Of a stretch of 14,036 bases of DNA, positions 1 through 5,579 are shown piece by piece; within the stretch, counting starts at the first letter, position 1, and every line of letters starts with the position of its first letter. Source of the stretch: Clostridia bacterium. GTDB lineage: Bacteria > Bacillota_A > Clostridia > Christensenellales > UBA1242. The position numbers were made by a program, and so were the translations under genes. The notes beneath the pieces were generated by a model. It ran no database searches and was not told the DNA's origin. It saw only the letters and a list, made by a program, of their open reading frames with translations. Location of the stretch: assembly GCA_017938565.1 (NCBI GenBank), contig JAGBBI010000227.1, positions 1 through 14,036 of the forward strand. The letters run 5' to 3'.

Positions 1-950
1 AAAAGCGAAAACCTGAAAAAAGAGACAGTTCTATTGCTCAAGAAGTTGTTAAAAAAGAAACAAAAAAATTGCTAAAGCACATTGAAGAAGAGAATCCTGA
101 CGTCGTTATTTGCACACACTTCTTTCCCGCAATTATATTGACCAATTTAAGAAAGGAAAAGAAAATTGACCCAAACATAAAGGTTGTTTCCATCCTTTTT
201 GACTATACTGTTCATCCATTCTTTGAGTGTGCGATTGGCGTCGATTATATGATTACACCAGACAAGACCTTGCACCCTATGCTTATTAAAAAGGGTTATA
301 AACCCGAACAACTCTTAGATTATGGACTTCCTGTTAATACCGTTTTTTCAAACAATATTGAGAAATCTATGGTCAGAAGCGAACTCGGCCTTAAACAAGA
401 TATATTTACAGTAATGATAATGCTTGGTGGCGGAGGCTTTGGGGGCACCGAAAAACTTGTTAAAAAGTTACTAAAGTGTAAAACACCTATTCAAATATTA
501 GTTGTCAACGGAAAAGATAAAGAAAATAAAAAACGAATCGATAAACTAATTTCAAAAGAAGGAATAATACATACCGTCCACAATTATGGCTATGTCAACT
601 TCGTTAACAAACTTATGAATGCCAGCGATTTGTTTACCGGAAAGTCTGGCGGAGTTTCAGTTAATGAATCCTTAAACTCAAATCTACCAATGGCTTTAAC
701 TGAGCATTTGGTTGCACAAGAATATGATAATATGCTATATCTTAATCGCAACAACGCTTGCATTAAGCTTACTAATAAATATAACTTAGTTGACGCAGTT
801 GAAGATTTGTCTGAAAACACTGAAAGACTTGAAGAGTTAAGAAAAAATATCGCAAAGATTAAAAAACCAGACGCAACTGAACGAATTTCAAAATTTTGCG
901 AACACTTGGCTTTAACAAACAAAAAACAAAAAGATGCTAACATCAGTTAG
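1..950 (+). CDS. Glycosyltransferase, MGDG synthase / UgtP-like family (5' partial)
   Basis: The frame is open from the left window edge (codons in phase from base 3), so the true start lies outside. What remains matches the second half of MGDG-synthase-like glycosyltransferases (GT28 type), membrane-associated enzymes that move a sugar from a nucleotide-sugar to diacylglycerol or a related lipid. Visible signs are the acceptor-domain end (PDVVICTHFFPA), a glycine-rich hinge (LGGGGFGG), and the nucleotide-sugar site GKSGGVSVNESLNSNLPMAL followed by E..VAQEYDNMLYL, which corresponds to the family pattern K-x-GG-x-x-x-E-x-x-x-x-x-x-P and a later E-x-x-N. The usual Pro after the Lys is a Ser here. 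The gene ends in TAG inside a terminator hairpin and overlaps the opposing ttcA-like gene by 8 bases. Family is fairly sure; sugar donor and lipid acceptor cannot be told. Confidence 0.85.
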   Translation, partial: KRKPEKRDSSIAQEVVKKETKKLLKHIEEENPDVVICTHFFPAIILTNLRKEKKIDPNIKVVSILFDYTVHPFFECAIGVDYMITPDKTLHPMLIKKGYKPEQLLDYGLPVNTVFSNNIEKSMVRSELGLKQDIFTVMIMLGGGGFGGTEKLVKKLLKCKTPIQILVVNGKDKENKKRIDKLISKEGIIHTVHNYGYVNFVNKLMNASDLFTGKSGGVSVNESLNSNLPMALTEHLVAQEYDNMLYLNRNNACIKLTNKYNLVDAVEDLSENTERLEELRKNIAKIKKPDATERISKFCEHLALTNKKQKDANIS

Positions 951-957
951 CATCTTT
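930..957. terminator. Bidirectional hairpin terminator inside two overlapping gene ends
   Basis: A perfect 11-bp stem, AAAGATGCTAA (930-940) with TTAGCATCTTT (947-957), encloses a 6-base loop. It is A-rich on the left and T-rich on the right, so it can end transcription both ways. It contains the stop codons of both converging genes (TAG 948-950 on +, TGA 945-943 on -). Confidence 0.8.
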
Positions 958-1803
958 ATTCTTTTCTTTATCAAATCTTTGCATAAATGAATATCTTTTA
1001 TCTTTTATCTTATAGCCCAACACCGTATCAAGTTGTACATTGTTCATTGACATAAATATATTGTCTTCAACGAACTCGTTTGTCTTTTTCAATTCCTTAA
1101 TTAAATTCTTTACTCTTTGACGTGCTGAATCTGTCTGCTCGCCGTACTCGTTTATATTTTCAGTCATCTTGCAAGCACAAGCAATAAATTCAAGTCCGTT
1201 CCTATTCTTCCAGTTAATTATACTATCTTCGTGAACATAATAAAGAGGTCTGATAAGTTCCATACCATTGTAATTAGTGCTATACAGTCTTGGCAACATC
1301 CCTTGAATTTGCCCACCATTTAACATACTCATCAACGTCGTTTCAATAACATCATTAAAATGATGTCCTAATGCAATTTTATTACAACCAAATTCTTGAG
1401 CCTGTTGGTATAAGTATCCCCTTCTCATTCTTGCACAAATGTAGCAAGGATTTTTCTCAATATTGACAGTGGCATCAAAAATTCTTGTATTAAAAACCGT
1501 AATCGGAATTCCCAAAAGGTTGGCGTTGTCCACAATCCGCTGAAGATTTCTGTCATTATAGCCCGGATTCATTACTAAGTAAACAACCTCAAAAGGAATG
1601 TTAGTAATACGTTTTAACATTTGAAATAGTTTCGCCATAAGCATAGAATCTTTACCGCCTGAAATGCAAACAGCAATCTTATCATTTGGAGCTATCATTT
1701 CAAAATCTTTAATAGCACGGACAAAAGGCGACCATATCTTTTTCCTATATGTCGTCTGAATAGTTCTTTCAATTTCTTGTGCTTTAGTTAATTCTTTTGC
1801 CAT
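943..1803 (-). CDS. ttcA: TtcA-family tRNA thiolation enzyme (PP-loop ATPase)
   Basis: A 286-aa cytosolic protein of the TtcA/TilS-like PP-loop family. TtcA makes 2-thiocytidine at position 32 of some tRNAs by adenylating the base and inserting sulfur with help of an Fe-S cluster. The PP-loop SGGKDS is at residues 48-53; the paired cysteines C120-x2-C123 are followed by ARMRRG as in TtcA; GHHFND lies at 146-151; a further C209-x-C211 may supply the third cluster ligand. The ATG is preceded by AAGGGA at 7 bases. The gene has its own good promoter but also lies only 68 bases downstream of the ABC-F gene with no terminator between, so readthrough is likely. It ends in the shared hairpin. The exact tRNA target is inferred from family only; Firmicute members are little studied. 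Confidence 0.85.
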   Translation of the reverse strand: MAKELTKAQEIERTIQTTYRKKIWSPFVRAIKDFEMIAPNDKIAVCISGGKDSMLMAKLFQMLKRITNIPFEVVYLVMNPGYNDRNLQRIVDNANLLGIPITVFNTRIFDATVNIEKNPCYICARMRRGYLYQQAQEFGCNKIALGHHFNDVIETTLMSMLNGGQIQGMLPRLYSTNYNGMELIRPLYYVHEDSIINWKNRNGLEFIACACKMTENINEYGEQTDSARQRVKNLIKELKKTNEFVEDNIFMSMNNVQLDTVLGYKIKDKRYSFMQRFDKEKNKDAN

Positions 1804-1833
1804 AAGTTATTCCCTTGACTTTTTTATTTCTCT

Positions 1834-1862
1834 AGTATATCAAACAACTAAATGTTTGTCAA
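1834..1862 (-). promoter_or_regulatory. Sigma-A type promoter of the ttcA-like gene
   Basis: Read on the minus strand: TTGACA (1862-1857), 17-base spacer, TATACT (1839-1834). The -35 begins 10 bases past the ABC-F stop codon. The start would lie about 25 bases before the ttcA-like ATG. Confidence 0.7.
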
Positions 1863-1871
1863 TTTTGCCAT

Positions 1872-3803
1872 TTATTCACTTAAACTATACCACTCCTCGG
1901 TATAATTTTGAATTTCTTCATTAAGTTTATCAATTTGTGATTGGATTTCCAAAACTTTTACATAATCACTGCAAACATCTGGACTATTAAACTGTTCACT
2001 TAACTCTACAATATTTTTCTCTGCTTCGGCTATTAATCTTTCCAGTTTTTTTAATCGAGCATCCTTTTTTGCTTTCTCTTTATTTTGTAAATAAAGATTA
2101 ACTTTTTTACCCTCGCTTATTTCAATATCTTGTTTCTTTTCAGTAGCATTTTCAACTTTGACAACTTCGATGTTAGTTTCTTGTTGCAAATCATTCAACA
2201 TACCCTCATAGTCCGCATAGTTTGTATCCTTTAAATATCGTCCGCCACCATTTTCAAAGACAATTAAGCTCGTTGCAATTCGCCTTATAAAATACCTGTC
2301 GTGCGAAACAAAAATTAGTGTACCTTCATAGTTCTCAAGCATAGCTTCTAAGGCTTCTTTACTTGCAATATCCATATGATTTGTTGGTTCATCTAAAATC
2401 AAAAAGTTTGGACGCCGTTTAAAAATCTTACAAAGTTCAAGTCGAACCAGCTCTCCGCCCGATAAATCTTTCAAGTTTTTAAAAACGTCATCCCCACTAA
2501 ACAAAAACGAACCAAGCGTTGTTCTTGCTTCGGTCGTTGTGTCATCTGGGAATTCTTTAATATAGTTATCTAAAACACATTCATCTTCAATATTCTTCGT
2601 TGCTGTCTGCTGGTCAAAATAACCTATCTCTATATTTGTTCCAAACTTAATCTTTCCACCAAGCAAAGGCACTTTTCCTACAATGCTTTTAAGTAAAGTA
2701 GATTTCCCGAGCCCATTCCCGCCAACAACACCAATTCGATCCCCCTTCATAACTCTAAACGAAAGCCTTGTTAAAACTCTATCATAGCCAATCGAAATAT
2801 CATCAGCAAACATTATATCATTTCCGCTTTCAACACGAGGTTTAGTTTTTGTTGAAAACACCTTATTATCTGCACCTATTGGATTTTCAACCACACCCAT
2901 TCTTTCTATTTGTTTCAGCTTACTTTGTGCCATCTTGGCTTTCGTAGCTTTGTACCTAAACCTGTCCGCAAGAGATTGAAGCCTGTCTCTTTCTGCCTTA
3001 AATTCCTCGTAGTCCTTTAACCGTCTTTCATAATCTATTTGCTTTTTCTTAACAAAATCAGAATAGTTGCCAATATACTTTTTAATCTCATTCCGTTCTA
3101 GTTCGTATACAACATTTACAAACCTATCTAAAAAAGCCCTGTCGTGCGACACAACAATAACAGCCTTTGGGTAATTTGCGAGATAATCTTCAAGCCATTT
3201 AATGGTTGTTATGTCTAAGTGATTTGTAGGCTCATCCAAGATAAGTAAATCTGGTTTACTTAACAAAAGTTTAATTAATGCGATTTTAGTTCTCTGACCA
3301 CCAGAAAACTCCCCTATCTTTTTAAACTTATCTGCGTCAGTAAATCCGAACTTTTTCAAAGCTAGATTATATTCTTTTAAATATGTATAACCCCCAAGCC
3401 TGTTATATAAAGTTAGCATTTCTTCATATTTCGCAAACTCTTTTGTAACTATGCCTTGCATCATAGAGGCTTCCAGAGCATCAATTCGCTCTTTCAGTTC
3501 AATTATCGGCTTAAAAACCTTCAACACCTCATCTTCAAGTGTTACTAAGTCGTCTTCAAAAGCGATTTGTTTTAAATAGCCTATTTCAAACTTTCCCGTC
3601 TTTTGAATTTTATCGCTTGTTACTCCACCAACAATAGTGTCAATATCTTGCTCACCCATTAGTACACGGAGCAAGGTTGTCTTACCACTACCATTCCTTC
3701 CAATAACAGCAATCTTATCATTATCATTCACCTCAAAGTGAATGTTCTTTAAAACTTCATTTTCACCAAATGTTACATTTATTCCATCTAATCTTAATCT
3801 CAT
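1872..3803 (-). CDS. ABC-F family ATPase (ribosome-associated, YdiF/Uup-like)
   Basis: A 643-aa soluble protein with two ABC ATPase domains and no membrane segment, which defines the ABC-F class. Members bind the ribosomal E site; some are translation factors and some protect against antibiotics. First domain: Walker A GRNGSGKT at 35-42, signature FSGGQ about 166-170, Walker B LLILDEPTNHLD about 186-197. A charged linker (about 255-305, with KATKAKMAQSKLKQIERM) is the P-site interacting segment. Second domain: Walker A GGNGLGKST at 361-369, signature LSGGE 447-451, LILDEPTNHMD about 468-478. A Lys/Glu-rich coiled-coil C-terminal domain follows (about 570-635), as in YdiF and Uup. There is no Shine-Dalgarno before the ATG and the -10 box lies 9 bases upstream, so the mRNA looks leaderless; an in-frame TAA just upstream fixes this ATG. 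Whether it is housekeeping or a resistance protein cannot be told. Confidence 0.9.
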   Translation of the reverse strand: MRLRLDGINVTFGENEVLKNIHFEVNDNDKIAVIGRNGSGKTTLLRVLMGEQDIDTIVGGVTSDKIQKTGKFEIGYLKQIAFEDDLVTLEDEVLKVFKPIIELKERIDALEASMMQGIVTKEFAKYEEMLTLYNRLGGYTYLKEYNLALKKFGFTDADKFKKIGEFSGGQRTKIALIKLLLSKPDLLILDEPTNHLDITTIKWLEDYLANYPKAVIVVSHDRAFLDRFVNVVYELERNEIKKYIGNYSDFVKKKQIDYERRLKDYEEFKAERDRLQSLADRFRYKATKAKMAQSKLKQIERMGVVENPIGADNKVFSTKTKPRVESGNDIMFADDISIGYDRVLTRLSFRVMKGDRIGVVGGNGLGKSTLLKSIVGKVPLLGGKIKFGTNIEIGYFDQQTATKNIEDECVLDNYIKEFPDDTTTEARTTLGSFLFSGDDVFKNLKDLSGGELVRLELCKIFKRRPNFLILDEPTNHMDIASKEALEAMLENYEGTLIFVSHDRYFIRRIATSLIVFENGGGRYLKDTNYADYEGMLNDLQQETNIEVVKVENATEKKQDIEISEGKKVNLYLQNKEKAKKDARLKKLERLIAEAEKNIVELSEQFNSPDVCSDYVKVLEIQSQIDKLNEEIQNYTEEWYSLSE

Positions 3804-3812
3804 AATATCTTA

Positions 3813-3842
3813 ATTATACCATAACGTGGTAACTCCTTGCAA
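3813..3842 (-). promoter_or_regulatory. Promoter of the ABC-F gene, giving a leaderless transcript
   Basis: Minus strand: TTGCAA (3842-3837), 18-base spacer ending in TGG, then TATAAT (3818-3813), an extended -10. Transcription would start near 3806, 2-5 bases before the ATG at 3803. It is divergent from the promoter at 3863-3891. Confidence 0.6.
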
Positions 3843-3854
3843 GCCCTTAATCAA

Positions 3855-3868
3855 TGTCAAATTTGACA
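3855..3868. promoter_or_regulatory. Perfect 14-bp palindrome, possible operator
   Basis: TGTCAAATTTGACA reads the same on both strands and its right half is the -35 box of the rightward promoter. It sits 13 bases beyond the -35 of the leftward ABC-F promoter. Its size and place suit a dimeric repressor site, but no repressor gene is in the window and part of the symmetry follows from TTGACA itself. Confidence 0.4.
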
Positions 3869-3891
3869 ATTTGGCTATTATATGGTATAAT
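3863..3891 (+). promoter_or_regulatory. Consensus promoter of the orphan-methyltransferase operon
   Basis: TTGACA (3863-3868), 17-base spacer, TATAAT (3886-3891) with the extended TGG before it. All three elements match the sigma-A consensus exactly, so this should be a strong promoter unless repressed through the overlapping palindrome. Confidence 0.8.
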
Positions 3892-3920
3892 AAAATAAAA
3901 CTAAAATACTGGAGGATATT

Positions 3921-4742
3921 ATGAGAAATAGATTTAGTCAAATAGAAAACTATTTCATTGACCACCACACTGAAGAGGGAATTATTGAAAATACATTAAG
4001 CACTTATGTTGCATACATCGAAAATTTAAATCTAACCATGGAAGACAAAATCGTTTATCTCGCTAAAGATATGATTGACGCTAACAGTTGTGTCAAGGTC
4101 TACCAAAAGCACAAAGAACTAAGCACATATTTTCAGAAAAAACTAAAAATTATACAAGCTCTTACAAACTCTTTCCAATTACGAATCAAAAAACAAAGCG
4201 CAAAAGCACTTGCCGAATTAAACATTTCTCTTTCTCAACTTATCGGACCTTCACATTCGGTAAGAGACTTTGACGGAGTGCCTATTGTGTCGCAAAATAT
4301 CGATGTCGACAATATCGCATGGAAAGAGCACACCTCTCAAATTTCTTTAGCCAATAGGTTTTTAAATCGAGCGACTCCAGACGAAATTCATAGAAAGTTA
4401 AAAAGTTTAACAACTGTTGATTTGATGAATGGACGAAACCGAGAACATCAACTTGTTGAAGACATCATTACAGGAAAGATGTATGTTTCCGATGCCCTTG
4501 AATTATACACACTTCTTATGGTAATTGCTAATGCTACAACCAATTTTCCAAGAGAAGACCGTCTCAAAATAAGTATGCCCCAAGGGATGATATATAAGGC
4601 AGCCTCTGCAAAATGTGGAAGTATATCAGCCCTTGAAGCACTTTATAACCGTGAAGCCCGTAATAATGCAGAAAGAAAACACATTGCTCGCCTACAAGAC
4701 AAAAGAACGTCGGCTTTCGGTGAGATAATCGAAAATGAATAA
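3921..4742 (+). CDS. Unrecognised 273-aa protein, first gene of a two-gene operon
   Basis: I do not recognise this family. The ATG is well supported by GGAGG five bases upstream and a consensus promoter. The protein has no signal peptide or membrane segment and appears mostly helical and soluble, with many Lys, Asn, Glu and Ala residues. Its middle has a more structured stretch (about 85-160) including IGPSHSVRDFDGVPIVSQNI, and its end is basic and charged (EARNNAERKHIARLQDK), which could form a long helix. No catalytic motif or zinc ligand set is visible; Cys are few. It is followed after 11 bases by a methyltransferase gene, so the two are almost surely co-transcribed, and it diverges from an ABC-F gene across a palindrome. 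That context hints at a link with translation, but this is only inference. Confidence 0.75.
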   Translation: MRNRFSQIENYFIDHHTEEGIIENTLSTYVAYIENLNLTMEDKIVYLAKDMIDANSCVKVYQKHKELSTYFQKKLKIIQALTNSFQLRIKKQSAKALAELNISLSQLIGPSHSVRDFDGVPIVSQNIDVDNIAWKEHTSQISLANRFLNRATPDEIHRKLKSLTTVDLMNGRNREHQLVEDIITGKMYVSDALELYTLLMVIANATTNFPREDRLKISMPQGMIYKAASAKCGSISALEALYNREARNNAERKHIARLQDKRTSAFGEIIENE

Positions 4743-4753
4743 GTAGGAATAAA

Positions 4754-5569
4754 ATGTCAAGAGATAAATTAGAAGTTTATTATAACAAATTCAACGAAGA
4801 TAAACGTTTAACTCGTAGACACGGCAAAGTAGAGTTTATTACTTCAATGAAGTATATTCATAAAGTTTTAGAAAACTATTCAGACCCTAAAATATTAGAC
4901 ATTGGCGCTGGGACCGGCAGATATTCAATCGCCCTTGCCGATGAAGGCTTTGACGTCTCGGCAATAGAGCTTTTAAAGTGTAATTTGAACGTTTTAAAAG
5001 AAAAGTCAAGCAAGGTTAAAGCCCATTTAGGAAACGCCCTGAATTTAAGCAAATTTAAAGATAATTCTTTTGATGTTACACTGCTTTTTGGCCCGATGTA
5101 TCACCTTGCAACCAAAGAAGAAAAAATTATAGCGCTGAATGAAGCAAAACGAGTAACCAAACCAAATGGAACAATATTGGTCGCATACGTTATGAATGAA
5201 TATGGAGTATTAACTTACGCCTTTAAAGAACATAACGCAATTGAATGTAAAAATGATGGAAGATTAAATGAGCAATTTCATTGTATATATTCCGACCAAG
5301 ATTTATACAGTTTTGTTAGAATTGAAGAAATTGATGAAATTAATAACGCTTGTAAACTGACACGTAAACAAATTATATCGGCAGACGGTCCCGCAAACTA
5401 TATGCGTCAAACCCTGAACCAAATGAGCGATGAAGAATTTGATTTATTTATCAACTACCACTTATCAACCTGCGAAAGGCTTGATTTAATCGGTGCTTGT
5501 GCACACACAGTAGATATTCTAATAAAAGATCAACATAAAAAAGGTTTCAGTCAACAAATGTTTGACTGA
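4754..5569 (+). CDS. Class I SAM-dependent methyltransferase
   Basis: A 271-aa soluble Rossmann-fold methyltransferase. Motif I, ILDIGAGTGRYS, is at 47-58 and binds SAM; the acidic residue after strand 2 is E72 (AIE); GNALNL at 93-98 holds the adenine side; FDVTLLFGPMYHL at 106-118 is the motif IV region, followed by a helix and strand (EAKRVTKPNGTILVAYV). The C-terminal half (about 150-271) forms a substrate-side domain. I recall this layout, with GPMYHL and a late YHLSTCER segment, from a common but uncharacterised Firmicute methyltransferase group; the substrate is unknown. The ATG has AGGAAT a few bases upstream and follows the previous gene by 11 bases. Its last codons form the left arm of the terminator hairpin. 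Confidence 0.88.
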   Translation: MSRDKLEVYYNKFNEDKRLTRRHGKVEFITSMKYIHKVLENYSDPKILDIGAGTGRYSIALADEGFDVSAIELLKCNLNVLKEKSSKVKAHLGNALNLSKFKDNSFDVTLLFGPMYHLATKEEKIIALNEAKRVTKPNGTILVAYVMNEYGVLTYAFKEHNAIECKNDGRLNEQFHCIYSDQDLYSFVRIEEIDEINNACKLTRKQIISADGPANYMRQTLNQMSDEEFDLFINYHLSTCERLDLIGACAHTVDILIKDQHKKGFSQQMFD

Positions 5570-5579
5570 AACCTTTTTT
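5537..5579. terminator. Strong bidirectional terminator overlapping two gene ends
   Basis: An 18-bp perfect stem (5537-5554 with 5562-5579) around a 7-base loop, with A6 on the left and T6 on the right. The left arm encodes the end of the methyltransferase, whose TGA stop (5567-5569) lies in the right arm; the right arm touches the stop of the beta-helix gene (TAA, 5580-5578). Confidence 0.92.

Noticed and set aside
590..943. 117-codon open frame on - opposite the glycosyltransferase
   Set aside because: Antisense shadow of a recognised gene, Ser/Phe-rich with no ribosome site.
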